A stretch of 64,000 nucleotides of DNA. It comes from Pleurodeles waltl (lineage: Eukaryota > Chordata > Amphibia > Caudata > Salamandridae). The DNA is taken from contig NC_090439.1 of the NCBI RefSeq assembly GCF_031143425.1, forward strand, positions 355,936,027 through 356,000,026, given 5' to 3'. Shown in pieces: positions 1-12,173 of this stretch (the first letter of the stretch is position 1; the number at the start of each line of letters is the position of its first letter). A program made the position numbers and the translations under genes. A model generated the notes under the pieces. It ran no database searches and had not been told where the DNA came from. It was given only the letters and a program-made list of their open reading frames with translations.

Positions 1-854
1 ACTATTTACCTACGTAATTTTGAAACAGTAGGTAGAACCTCCTAGCATCATGTACTTCCACATGTAGTGCATCAAGTCTGTGGAACCTGAGTGTAAAGGC
101 CTAGGTGTGCATGCAATTCATGATCATGGGTGTTCTAGCAACTCTGTGTCTGATGTAAGTCAGGCCTCACTGGAAGTATATGTTGTGTACTAAGTTCTGA
201 TTTTCCTGACATGTCTGACCCTATGAGTGCTCTAGGGTTTGCTGACTCCAAAATATAGATAGACCTTACCTGTGGTGTGTCTGTAGAGACAAACATGTTT
301 GGATTAGCCTATACACTCCTTGTGTACATGTTGTTGGCAAATTATAGTTGTGTATCCACCGCCCCCCCTCAAACACGGCCATGGGTTTGTGAATGGGGTA
401 CCTAGTATTGATGCTACCAGTATGTTACACATACCTGTGAAGAAGTGACGGTTTGGTTGCATATTAGTATACACACTCAGGTTTGGCACTTGGTACCATA
501 CTGGAAAGTCCAGTTACAACTTGCAGACCATGTGGCTTTAGTTTTGCTTTCCGTACACTGACATTTGTAGCCCAGCTCTTGGTGGAGGATATGCAGCATG
601 ATTCTTAGATGTTAACTGTCAGAACTCAGATTGCAAGTCAAGGCCAGTTGTTACCCATCTTGTGGGTTATGAATGTGCTTTGTATGATGTGACCTTTGTT
701 GTCTGGCCTGCCATGCACTTCCTCAGGGACATTCGATGCTCTGTATCGTGATATGAGCTGTTAGAAGTACAGTAGATGTATTGTCTGATTAACTTGCTGT
801 GCTGTTTCACACAATGCAGTTACTAATGTGGCATATCTGCATTTGTCTTCACAG

Positions 855-1329
855 CAGCTAACATGACTCCAGACCAGGTCCGTGAATTTCAGCGTAGGGC
901 CATGCGATACCAGCACATCCTGCTGGTGGAGTCGGGGTTCCGGAGGATGGCCCAGCGATATCGTCATGAACGTGCCTCCGGGGCATGGCGAGCCTTCCAC
1001 AGGGTGGGCCTACTGTGCCCACCACAGCCAACACAGAAACAACCACCAATCTGAGCCAGGTGGCCCCACCCACAGCTGCCTCTGTTGAATCTACATCTGC
1101 TGGACTTCCTGGCCCCAGCATTGCCACTGGTGCAGGACAGCCCACACAGACCTCCTCCACCGGTACCCAGACTGCCACTGCTCCAGCTGTTGACCCTGCA
1201 GCCTTCAATAGACTTGAAAACAAGATGGACAAAGTGCTGCGCAAGGTGAGCCACCTGAGCCGGGACGTGCGGCACATTAAACGGCGGGTCAAGGATATCA
1301 AGAGGACCCTCCTGAGGGCCAACCTCTAG
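855..1329 (+). pseudogene. Probable terminal exon of a Harbinger-encoded protein, frameshifted
   Basis: A splice-acceptor-like sequence (pyrimidine-rich, ending cttcacag) precedes 855, and an ATG follows at 863. The first frame begins MTPDQVREFQRRAMRYQH and is rich in Arg and Gln. It closes at 1054. A second frame, shifted by one base and open from about 985 to 1329, carries a Pro/Thr/Ala-rich linker and then a basic, coiled-coil-like tail with NRLENKMDKVLRKV and HIKRRVKDIKRTLL. The overlap suggests one ancestral exon broken by a frameshift near 1000-1050. AATAAA-like sequence follows at about 1553 and 1815. I do not recognise the protein. It could be the last exon of the element's transposase transcript or a separate accessory protein. 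Confidence 0.4.
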
Positions 1330-2898
1330 ACAGTTGAATAGATGGACATGATACCCTCCCCTCTCTCCTCTTTCCTTGTTCTTATACTTAGTGGGCTTAG
1401 GGGGCTTAGTGTTAGGTTAGCATAGGCTGTTAGTTTAGTCAGTGTTAGTGGGTGGGGGGTAGGGGGTCCTGCTTGTTTCTTTTTTGACTTATTACATGTG
1501 TGGGTGGGTGGGTGTGGGGCTAAGTTGGGGTTCTTGTGTGTAAAAAAAATAAAAAAAATATTAAAACAAAAATTTACCCAAAAAAAAAAATATTTGTTTA
1601 GGATAGTATAGTATGTGTTTAGGTTAGTATGTGTTGTCCTCAATGTGTCCCGTCTCATAAGAGGGGTGGGGGGTAGATGTTTAGAACGTTTTGTTACATG
1701 TGATAAGTAAGTGTAGCTTAGGTTAGTTAGGGACAGTTGTGGGTAATGAGTAGTCAGGGTAGATTAGGGTAGGTAAGATTTTTCCCTCAGTTTCCTCATC
1801 TATGGTTAGCTTTTAATAAATATTTGGTTACCCCTTAATAGTATGTGTTGAATGGTATTTGATCGTGGGTTTGGATTCCGTGTACATCTCTTTTGTACCA
1901 TAACATCTGTGTCCAATGCTACAAACAAATCCCAACTGAGCTGTACGATTGGCAGCTAACCCAGAGCTACCTTGCAAAGTGTCTACCCTTTGTTGCAACC
2001 ACCAATCACAGTTAATATGGATGAAAATGTGTTTCTGTTGATAAGTGTGTTTTCAAAGTCACTAACAGTGCTTCCAGACTTGATATTGGGGAAACAGTTT
2101 TAGGTCTGACTGCAGTGTGATGATCATGCACACCCTTATAAGAGGAGTTCTCATTGGCAATCTTGTATTCTTGTCTTCATGACCCTCATACATCATTTGT
2201 GACACAGTTCGGCATGATTACCTATTTGTATGTTAACTCAGACACCTTCATTTGTGCAGTTTTTTTAGTGTTTACTTAGATTAGTGTGGCATGTTTATTG
2301 TGTTATTTGTGCACATTGACAACATTTAGCGGGCACTATTTGATGACTTAGTTATCCCCTGAGGAAGCATTCTTCTGTCCAACACAGCATGGTTGTGTAT
2401 GGTTTCTCACTTCATCAGATTATTCCCTCAGGATGGGCAGAGTATGATGCAATCATGGTCACTGTGCAGATTTCTCTAACTACATAATATCTGGACAGTT
2501 GTATTGACAAGCTACGTTATTTGACAGTAGGGACATTTTAATTATCTACTGCGCAGTTGATATGTGCATTACCTAGAGACAGATTTGTTGTGTAAGTGCT
2601 ATTTATTGAAAAGTGCTGTGGTGCTATATGTACATTGTCCATGATTGTGAGTCCATTATAGTGATATCTTCCATTGTGATCCAATACAAGGGTTTACCAA
2701 AATGCTTTTGTCATGCTCAGGTTGCTGTTTCAGACAGTGCAGAGGGACAGACTTAGCCAATGAGTAGGAGAGAGACAGTCACTGGGCTGGGTGACAAGAT
2801 ATACAGTGGTTTGCAGAACAGTGCTTGAGTACAGTTGTTGCAAGACTGACAAGTTACAAAGCGCAGGACCTTGGTAATAGTTGGCCATGTGGCAGGGA

Positions 2899-3659
2899 CT
2901 AGTGCTTCCGGGTCATTTTCCTTGTGAATGTGATCTGTTTCATGTCTTCTTCTTCTGATGTGTGTGTTGCCTGCTTTGTCCTTGTTGTTGTTGGTTGCGA
3001 AGGGGCAACACACACCTCAGTGTTAGAAGACGTGGAATCAGACATCCCGGTCGCTGCTCCCTGTGAAGGTCTTAAGGGCAGTACTGATGCAAGGAGGGCC
3101 TGCTGGTTCTTGAGAATAGCAGCCACATCACGATGGTAGGCAGCCAGGTCGGCCCTGAGGGGTTCAGTGTTGCATTTGTGCACGCGTTGACAGGATTGCT
3201 GTTGTAGGTGTTGGGTCTACTGTATTACAGCTGTGCTGATTTCCTTCTGGGTTTTCTGCAGTTCCTGCAAGATAGATGTTAGGGCTTGCATAGCTGCTGC
3301 CTGATCTGCAGATGACATCATGCACAAACGCATCCCCTCAAGGCTGGCTCCCATAGTTTGCATCCCCACACGCACCTCCTTGGCCAGCTCCCGCTGTACT
3401 CCAACTACAGTTCTCTCAAAGCTGGTGCCAGTGTCGCCTTAGTCCTCAGCTGTATTGGAGCTGGCAGGTCTTACAATTGGGGTGGTGGGTGGATCCTCTG
3501 CGATGGCTGCTTGTTCTGTGCTCCTCCTTGTGACTGAAGGTGGGGTCTGGAGGGTTTCAAGGACCTTTTGGATAGTCTCCTGGGTAATGTTTATCAGCTC
3601 GTCATCCATGTCATCAGGGAAATCTGGGACAGGCATATCGGCAGGAGATCCATTTTCCT
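2899..3659 (-). pseudogene. Harbinger Myb/SANT-like protein, C-terminal exon (decayed)
   Basis: On the minus strand a splice acceptor (ttcattgcag) ends at 3660 and an exon opens at 3659. It encodes an acidic stretch (DFPDDMDDELINITQETIQKVLETLQ) and then a Thr/Pro/Ala-rich linker ending at a stop at 3439. A shifted frame then reads through a helical, Gln-rich region. The last open segment (3183-2899) has HRDVAAILKNQQALLASVL and a basic tail ending in a stop at 2899. This arrangement, with an acidic linker, coiled-coil region and basic C-terminus after an N-terminal Myb domain, fits one accessory gene with the exon at 4913-5399. The intron between them is about 1.25 kb. Stops and at least one frameshift make it a pseudogene. 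Confidence 0.6.
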
Positions 3660-4912
3660 CTGCAATGAAACAGGGTACAATTATTGTGTCTGTGTTGTGA
3701 CAATTTTGACGTGACGTGCCTGCCTTTTGATGAATTCACTTTGTGATCTTGTTTTGCATTAATATCTGCAGTCCTTCAGATGGGCATTGTTTCAGGCCTA
3801 TGGCCCACCTGTGTGTCACATGTATGTTATGGAGTTATCAGACTTGTCAGCCTCATCGCCTCTAGGTGTTGATTTATGCCAAATAGAGAATTGCCACCTT
3901 CTTGTCCTACTCGACCCTCCGTGTATATCCATTCTCATGTTGAGACCTTTCACTGGCTGTGGGTGTTCTGATGGCCCTGGCAGCACACTTAACAATCTGG
4001 ACCTGCAACAATCTGGACCTGCCCCAATCCCTGATCGTTCACATCGACTTAAATGTAATTGACATGTTGCATATCCTATGCATGGCAATGTTATGATCTG
4101 ATATGGATGTTGACATTGTCAATGGGTCCTGCTGATGTTGGGTAATGTGTGTTACATTGGATTGCCCTGATAGTCGTATCAGTGTCCTATTTCGTCCTCT
4201 GACTGTGCAGGTGTATTTCAGTGACCAGTTACATGTGTCCCCTCCTCAATGCTGTTGTCTGAGTAGTATGACATTTGTGATGTTGCCTTGTTACTAAGGC
4301 ACAGGATGGACCCTGACACATGCAGCATGGGTGTGTCCTTAGTGCTGTGTCGCTCCTATTGTTGTTTACTTTGGCTGATGTTTGTGTCAACTATGGGCAT
4401 TGACATTTGAGTGTACTGGGGGCTTTGTCTTGTTTTAGGAGAGTGTTGGAGATGTCATCCTCACCCCCTAATTTAGGTATGTATGTTCCATGGGGAGGTT
4501 ACTACCATTGGCTACTTGAGCTGCACACAGATCAGAGGTGGTAGTGGCAACTGTTGACGCAGTTACATTGCAGTTGTCGGTTTGGGTAGAGGATTGCTAA
4601 TAGGGCCCTAGTTAATGTAGGAGGTATGTTGGCTGATGAGTGCCAGGATGTCAGTTTGACGTAGTGGCATTCCCTCCTGTTGTGGCTTTCCCTTTGCTCC
4701 ATCGTTGGCATGACAGCATGTCCCCATGGGTCTGTTGTTGGTGTTGTGTAATGGTGTGCCCCAAGTCTTCTCAGAACGGGCCATGCCCCCCTGCCGTGCC
4801 CCTTTACCCATGCAACTCCATGTATATGATGACTTACATGCAATGTGTAGTAGGTATTTCCCCCCCCGGTTGCAGTTGACATTAGTGCATTTCAATTCCC
4901 CATGCGACTTAC

Positions 4913-5399
4913 CCTGTATGTGCGTTGTCTCCTGGTAGTCTGCGCTGTCCTGTCCTTGAATCCCTGTGACGATCTCCTCAGGGATGACGGCTGCGACCAT
5001 CTCCTCCATGTGGTCCAGGGCCTTCTGGTGTGCTGGACTCCCCCCTCCAGTCTGCAGTGCTGCCTTCCTGTTCCTGGCCATCTTTTCCTAGGTCCTGCGT
5101 TTGCAGTCATGCCAGCGTTTCTTGCACTCAATGACTGTTCTGCGTACTTCTGCCACACTGTTAATCTTGTCGACAATTTGTTGCCATATAGCCTCTCTCC
5201 TACTGATTGGCAACTTTGATGTGACAAACAGTTGGTGCTGGTGTTCCGTCACCTCTTTAACCAGGATTTCCTGCTCCTCTGCACTGAAGCAACACTTTCT
5301 TTTCTTCTTAAAAGTGTCCTGGTTCTTGTGTGGGTCCTCCTGGCTGGTTTCTGGTCTGCTGTCATCTTCCTGGGGTCTGTAGTGGCATCTGGGATCCAT
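4913..5399 (-). pseudogene. Harbinger Myb/SANT-like DNA-binding protein, first coding exon
   Basis: Read on the minus strand from ATG at 5399. Residues 1-32 are polar. A Myb/SANT-like trihelix follows at about residues 33-103, with FSAEEQEILVKEV, the WQQIVDKIN core and CKKRWHDCKRR at the third helix. This fold is typical of Harbinger accessory proteins and the host proteins derived from them (NAIF1- or MSANTD-like), which bind transposon ends and import the transposase. An in-frame TAG at 5088-5090 interrupts the frame. Coding character then continues in the same frame through MARNRKAALQTGG and HMEEMVAAVIPEE to a good splice donor (GTAAGT at 4907-4912). The exon is therefore intact except for one nonsense codon. 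Confidence 0.75.
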
Positions 5400-5662
5400 T
5401 TTGGCTCTCCTCTGGTGAAATGGCTGTGTTCGCTGTGTTTTTTGACACCATTGGGTAAAAAAAAATGGTATATATCAGGTTTGCGGTGTTGTAAATCGAC
5501 CCACAGTCATTTCCGCTGCGTTAACATCGTTTTCCTTTACGACTTGACGCCGCGGTGTGCGTCAAAAATAATGACTCCCACCTGTTGTTTGTGCCGCCGT
5601 GCGTCAAAGTATAAATATGACGCCCGCACGGCGCACCAAAATGGCGTTAGCCGGCGGCAATA

Positions 5663-5718
5663 TTTTTGACGCAAAACTGCGCCGCGCAGTTTTGCGTCAA
5701 AAAGTATAAATATGGACC
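5663..5718. repeat. Harbinger right terminal inverted repeat with perfect 20-bp palindrome
   Basis: Bases 5663-5682 and 5684-5703 are exact reverse complements around a single C at 5683, so the sub-terminal DNA can form a 20-bp perfect stem. The outer arm runs straight into the element terminus at 5718 and the TTA flank. A TTTTTG..GCAAAACTGC core also occurs at the termini of the shorter elements at 41286 and 52440, which links them to this autonomous-type copy. Confidence 0.7.
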
Positions 5719-5721
5719 TTA

Positions 5722-7470
5722 GTATCTTTACTGGGCCAGGCTGGTTTTCTTATATGCAAGTATGAAATAATGTCTATAAAGCCTATTGTGAATAGGATAT
5801 GTTAGGTAATACTGAATCTTATCAAGAGGGGGGCATTACAATCAAAAGTTGTTATGAACCAAGAACAACTATGAGGTTATAAGCTATGTGTCAGATCAGT
5901 TTTAGGAATTATTATATCATGTATTTATGTTTTATGCCTTTATGGGTGTTATGTCGAATAAATAATTTATTGACGAGGATCTTACTTTTCATGATTCTGC
6001 CTCTCTTAACTTTACTCTCTTTCTGCTGCCAAACTTGCACCCTCACTTTTTGGAAGTCCCACAATAATTTTTGTTCCATTTCCAGTATTGCAGCCAATCA
6101 TGTGGCTCTATAAACCAGCCATTTGCCACCTTGGACTGAGACTACATTTTGTGAACTGACCTATGATTGCTTTATAAGTTGCCCAGCAAATCCTAGTACT
6201 CTCTGGACAGCTTTCCATGTGTGCAGTTGGTGGCACACTTGGGCTTGGGGGTCACTGCAAGGCACCTCAGCCCAATTTGGCCTCACTTTGTTTTTCAGCT
6301 GATGGACTGATGAATACTGGACCCAGACACCTTCGCTACAATACAAGTGAAACAGCAACACAACAGTCTCCTGTCTGCTTGCTACAAAAACCAACAGTGA
6401 TGCACTTCCACTTCAACACATGCTAAATCAGTGGTCTGCTGTCTCGAGCACTTTACGGGGACTCTTAACATGCAGTGCAAATGCTGCGCTCTCGCATGCA
6501 GTGCCATATTAGATCATCACCAGTGTGTACCAGCAGCGGGCCTTCAGCATGGAGGGTTTGAACTGTGGTCTTACCTGGCAGTGTTAGTCCCGTGCCCTCA
6601 GCATGCAATGCCATCACTGGACCTTCACTGTTCAGTGCAAACCATGGCCGTCACATTGCAATGGGTTAGCCCTCTCTATACTATACTTGGTCCCTAAGGT
6701 ATCTACATTCTGTTCAGCTGAGGAGCCTTCACCTTACAGTTCCAAAACTCTGCAGTTCAAACCCAGGGCCCTCAACATCCAGTGGCAGTACTGGACCAAT
6801 ACATTGCAATGCCAGCTTTGGGCTTCACTCTACATTATCAACTGTGGCCCACAGTGCATGAGTTCATTCATCTCTTTCCATATTACACAAGGTCCTTAGG
6901 AACTTACATTCGATGTATTCCAGGAGTCCCAATACACACGTTTCAAGCCCCTTAAGATTACCATTCCATTCTTATTTTCTCCTGCCACTCAATCTATCTT
7001 GTGCTGTTTTCACTGCAGAATGTCATTTGAAATTTGCAACTATCTTGCAAAGGATATTAATAAAGAATACACCAGACCTGAATTCATGAGGTGTTTATAT
7101 TCATTGTGTAATATTAAACTCGACCAATCACCACAATCATTCAACCTTTCATTTTGAAACACCAACATTTTTGTCTAATTTCTCTTCTCTCATCTTTCTC
7201 TTACTGCGTCAGTGCTGAAAAGCGGGCGCAAAACCTGTTGTGCAGATTAAGCTACCTTGAGGATAAATCGACAATAGCTGATGAATGAAAACTCTGATAC
7301 TGTAACGTCGATTGTATATATGCTGTGCCAGGCATTAGCTCTGAATCCGGCAGAACGTATCAATAACTAACTAAGCTAGCCGGTTTTATACAGATTTCTA
7401 AAAATCAAACAGGTAATATAATGATGTAATTGATTTGTGTCAATGAATACGTTGTCTGTGTTGTTTTGTC
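5722..7470. other. Intergenic or unassigned DNA with a degenerate minisatellite
   Basis: No gene or complete mobile element is recognisable. From about 6465 to 6880 a loose tandem repeat recurs with a core like CCTCAGCATGCAATGCCATCACTGG. Good matches lie near 6489-6510, 6595-6625 and 6770-6800, with poorer spacers between. Open frames here are short and show no family motif. Confidence 0.35.
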
Positions 7471-7473
7471 TAA

Positions 7474-7647
7474 GGGCCTGATTTAGAGATTCGCGAAAGG
7501 GCTACTCCGTCACAAAAATGTGGCGGACATCCCGTCCTCCGTATTACATGTTTCATAGGCTATAATGGAATTGTAATATGGGGGAACGGGATATCTGTCA
7601 CGTTTGTGATGGAGTAACCCCCTCCTGCCAAACTCTAAATCAGGCCC
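7474..7647. mobile_element. Harbinger-like MITE, 174 bp, TAA target duplication
   Basis: The element starts GGGCCTGATTTAGAG and ends in the reverse complement CTCTAAATCAGGCCC. It is flanked by TAA at 7471-7473 and 7648-7650. The inner sequence is also largely self-complementary, with CTCCGTCACAAAAATG matching a complementary stretch near 7595-7615. It has no coding capacity. A terminal repeat plus a 3-bp TWA duplication is the Harbinger signature. A second copy of this family is at 19118, and a more diverged one is at 32054. Confidence 0.85.
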
Positions 7648-7650
7648 TAA

Positions 7651-10600
7651 GTCACTTGATCATACTGCACAAGCACTTCACCTCTGTCACTGTGCGAAGC
7701 AGCCTTTTTTTGACTGTCTTTCTATAACCCTTGATTTATGAATAACGATATACGAAGGAATTCAGACCCATGTGTGTTGTAATCATGTATTAATATGTTA
7801 AAATGAAAAGAAAAAGTATGAACTGTTGAAAAATAATTCTTTCCCAACAGAACCCATATTTATTATATACTGAAAACACTGATATGGCATGACCCTTTGA
7901 ATTGCACTGCCTGACTATATTTGTACACTGGAAAAGATGGGTCTGAAAGCTAGTTTTGAGTTTTTTTCTAACATTGAGGTTCTTGATTTTGGTGGGAGGA
8001 TGTGACATTGTTGCATGTGGTCATTTTATTGTTGAGTGACTTTGCTGTATGGTGAGTGGCGTATTTTGACTAATGCATGTGATTCTATTCAAGCTGTTTC
8101 CCACCTTTCCTGCTTTGCTGACAATCTCCCAACAAAGCAATTACCTCACAATAAAACCAGCCAACAAAGTGGTTGGCTTTTATGTGTGCTGGTTGCCTTT
8201 GCTACCTGCAACAAATCCACCCATCTTACAGCAAACTGTGCATTGAGGTTGTTGAACTGTTGAAGATCTTAGTTTACAGATTTGTTCCATAGCAAACACT
8301 CTTGACCTGCAGTTATGGGTCTCCTGCTCTGGGAACATGGAATCTCAAGGTGCGGTTAGTCAGAGGAGCATGTGGCATATTCAGGGTCACGGTGCTGTAA
8401 TTGGTTGGGGCATTTTTGAGGTGGCTCAAGAGTTGAGAGGAATCTACATCAGAGATTTCAGTGTTGATAAGATGGTGTCTTGGTCAGACCCTTCAGCATT
8501 TTGTGATTTTGCAATTCACAAAATAATTGCAAAATCAGCTAAGGAGAGCAATGATCGCAATAAAAAAAAAAGTCTATCGGTAGATGCCTTGGGCAGAAAA
8601 AAAGGTCTTCAGACAGATGCAACACAGGGGCAGCACTATATTTGCGATCTTTACAGAGAGACCCCGTGCTACCGCTGCCACAGCTTAGGCACACTACGGC
8701 TCTAGGAAAAGATTTGTGATGCACCCCTAGAGTTTAAATAAGTACCTTGATGAAACAACAATATTAACATTTACTTTAATCATATGTTATTTGCGTATGC
8801 GCAAAGGCACATGGAGGCTGGCTTAACTGGCAGACGTGTAAGAAAGTTAGAGCTCACTTCCTGCTTGGCAAGTATGCATGCAGTGCAGAGCACTGGGACA
8901 AATGGAATGGTCGAACTCTGCAGAGATGCGCAAGACAGACAGATTCCTATTGGTGGTGATAATAATGTCAGCTTTTGTTCACAGTCAGCAGCTGAGCTAA
9001 TCAAAAGTCCTGTGACTATGGTGAAGTTTTTTTTGTTCACTTTGTGGTATTCTAACTCATATTTTTGCCTTCATGTTGAGGGGGCATTTTCTGTTCAGAC
9101 TTAGAGATTTGTGTTGACAGGTAACCTCTTGGGAGAGGCATAACCTGTATCTCCCACTTTTGTTTTCCTATGCTTTTCATGTCCCTTATCATTCCCCTTG
9201 TTTCCCTGTGTCCTCTGTGCTTCCCAAGTCTCCCATTGTTTGTTTTGTTCCCATTCAGATGTTTCCCATGTCTTCCCTCCTCTGCTGTTTTCCCAAGGTC
9301 GTCCTTGCCCTTTTCCCACAAGGTCCTCACCTTTGTGTGTGTGTTTGCTATCAGGGACCGGCTCATCTGCAGATCTACGCCCATGTGTTTCAGAAGCATG
9401 AACCATGGCAAGCAAAGGGCCCTTTATCCAGTCCTTGAAATTTGTAAAACTCCTTATCTCGGTGCAGCTCGATCACAGTCCAACCTGTTACATCAAACAT
9501 TTATCCAGGTTTCTTCTTGTGTCCATTTCAGTAAATATATATTCCTCGTAGACAAGAAAGTCATATTCACCAGACTAGCTGGACATAATTATCCACACAC
9601 CACCACCCCCCAAAAAAGGTCACAAACCGTATTGCAAAAACATCTATTTTTTGTAACTGGTATGCTTTTAGAGAAGTGAAACTGAGTAAAGGGACGTGTG
9701 AAATGCCACTAACCAATAAAGTGGAATACTCTGCTAAAACAGTTTCCAGTGATGTAAGGCTGAAAATGAATTATCAAGAGTAAAATAAGGTGCCCCAATA
9801 TTGCTGTAAAATTTCCATTTTTGTGCTGCAAAATTTGCAAATTTTGCCCATTATCCTGGGTGGTCTGTTTGGTGTTGCCTCCCCATAGATGTAAGGTTCA
9901 TTTTCTGGCCACAATTTGAAAGAGGTATCTGAGAAGGCAGACGTAGTGGTGGACCACTGAGGTCATCTGGGGGTCAAAGGTGATTTTGGAGTCAGGAAGT
10001 GTTTCACCTTGAAATGGGTTGCTGGGTGATTGACTGAACAAGCTGAGTGCAAGGGGTTGCTTGATATGCTTGCTGTCAAGCAGCAGGAGTTCCACTGTGC
10101 TTTCACTGGCTTCCAAGAAACTCCCTGCCAAGCAGGAGCCAGTGCTACTCAGGCAGATTTCCTCGGCATATCAGTGGTTTTAGTTGGTGGTGATGCCCTA
10201 GAATTGGACATCATTACCACTGGAGTGGGCAAGTGAGTCAGCGGTTAAACAAGACAGACTTCTTCAAATGAGCTACACTGCAAGGGTTATATCTAGATAC
10301 AAAAACGTAAGCCTTGACCCCCCCCCCCATCAATGGTAGCACAAATGAAGGGGGAGGAAATTGAGGAATTTAGAGGAAACCCTTACTTGAAGGAGGCCAA
10401 CAGTTGATCAAAGGAGAATTGTCTAGATGTCGATTTTGCACCCCCGCTCTCCCTCCCCCGGATGTGAGTCATGACAGACTGATTAGTGGTAGCACATTGA
10501 TGAGTTACATTTTCATTGTGTGAACTTCACACTAATGAGTTCCACAGGGCATGTATCCATTTTGGTGGGTTTGTGATACATGGTTCCACATTTATAGGAG

Positions 10601-11100
10601 ACCCTGAGCGCAGTGTTTGGGATGCACGTTCCCTTGTTTACATTCCAGGATTGTCTGAGACTGGGAGCTCCTATCTCTATTGGTTTTTTACTCAGTATAT
10701 GTGGCCTGATGGGGGGCTTCCTAGCACACATTTCGTTCTAGGATTGGTTAGTTTGAGTGTTTTCCCTATTGGTGAATTCTTAGCATGTTCTAACTTGTTG
10801 AAGAATTCTCTAGCATGTGTCTTACCATTGGTTGGTTCCCAGGGATGTGTTTTCCTTTCAGTGGGATACCTACTATGCATTTTCCCATTGATGGTTTGAA
10901 CTCGATCATAGGCGACAGCCTTGTGTGTATATACTAGGTAGCTATTATCTAAGTGCAATCAACTGTTGCTGAGTCACCTGATGCACCTTTTTCTGTATGT
11001 TGTATATCTGGGTCAGGGTTCCTGGTTGGCATTTCACCATTGTGGCATATGAATGGCAAGATGGCCAATGGAGAGGAGCTTGCTTGAGAAGCTCCTGGCT
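7651..11100. other. Unassigned AT-rich DNA without a recognisable gene
   Basis: I see no supported gene. Local structure includes a small hairpin at about 8515-8540 around TTTTGCAATT, a stem near 8155-8185, pyrimidine-rich sequence at about 9170-9340, and homopolymer C at about 10317-10327. The frame at 8337-8705 (122 codons) has a low-complexity composition and no motif. This is most likely old, unrecognisable repeat DNA. Confidence 0.3.
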
Positions 11101-12173
11101 AGGGATTAATATCTATTGTACATTCCCAATTCAGCCCTGCCATCCTTCGCCCTCCTGACATCTGGTTGTCTAACTGTGCCAAACTGTCTCTGCAATCGTA
11201 AATGTTCAAACATAACCTACTCAAACAATTTCTAGAACAACCTATAGTAGACACCTCAGTACACACAAGGATAATCGAAAAAACTGCTCTCATCTTCTAC
11301 TCTAAACGTACAGCAAAGTGGAGAAATGTTATCTCTGCTCATCTACTGGTAACAAACACAACCAACATTCTTTATGAAACCAAACCCACTATGGCACCCT
11401 CTCGAAGCTCGTCATGTTCACCTTCAGAATGGGGAATATGTTATTCCAAGGAACAAACCAACACCTCATCATCTTTGACCATCATTTCCTGACTCTTATC
11501 TTTCTTATCACACAATACAACCCAGCACCAACTTCTCAGCATGACCACGCTGCTATGTCACCCTCTAGCTTCGCCCCCTCACAAACTCTACTGGCTACAC
11601 AGCAACCCAGATGGCCACCATACACCTTGGCCAAGACAAGGCCTGCCCCTTTACTAGGAACACCCCAGAACTCTCCCCAGGCCCTTCAAATACAAACATG
11701 ATCTCCAACATGGAAAATGCCCAGCCTAAACATACAGATCACACTTCTATCCCCAACCCTGACTTGACTCCATGATGAATATGATTATTTTACCCTCTAA
11801 AGACATTGGAAACATCTCCAGTCCCCTCTAGTATGGCACCAAAACCCTCCCTGACACACTAAACCCAACCTTTAGCTGAATATGAAATAAAATTGATGCC
11901 CTTGCCGTAGAAATCACGCACATTGAAAAGGGACTATGGACCCAGATCAAATGATTTTGTAAAGGACCTCTAAGTAATAACAGGAAACCTACTGGACCTC
12001 TATCCCCCTTTGTCACTTATCTCACAGACCTCAATGACCCCTTAACCCACTATCTCCATCTGAAGCGATACTGCTTAGCGAATCATACTGCACAAAAGTT
12101 CAAAAGAACCCCAATCCCCCATCCAGAATCCCAGTAAGCATCGGCACAAATAGATTGCCCCGAACAAACACAG

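Larger units (their letters stand above)
1..5718. mobile_element. Harbinger-type DNA transposon, right part (left end outside window)
   Basis: The right boundary is clear. The sequence ends in a terminal motif that reads, inward on the minus strand, GGTCCATATTTATAC followed by TTTTTGACGC, and is followed by TTA at 5719-5721. TTA/TAA is the usual Harbinger target duplication. Inside lie a minus-strand Myb/SANT-like gene (2899-5399) and a plus-strand terminal exon (855-1329). That matches the known Harbinger organisation of a DNA-binding accessory protein beside a transposase. The DDE transposase itself is not visible here and should lie to the left, or may be lost. The remaining sequence (1-850, 1330-2890, 3660-4910) reads as intron or untranslated DNA. 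The class assignment is an inference from termini plus the accessory gene. Confidence 0.7.

Noticed and set aside
858..1322. 154-codon minus-strand frame opposite the Harbinger exon
   Set aside because: Composition mirrors the Pro/Ala/Thr-rich plus strand. The plus strand has the splice acceptor and basic coiled-coil-like tail, so this is a shadow.
8337..8705. 122-codon plus-strand frame
   Set aside because: No family motif, no regulatory context and no coding-like conservation that I can judge. A frame of this length is expected by chance.
9170..9679. 169-codon plus-strand frame
   Set aside because: Driven by pyrimidine-rich low-complexity sequence (Phe/Pro/Ser/Leu). No motif.
10310..10330. 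Homopolymer C run
   Set aside because: Simple low-complexity sequence. No structure or repeat context worth a call.
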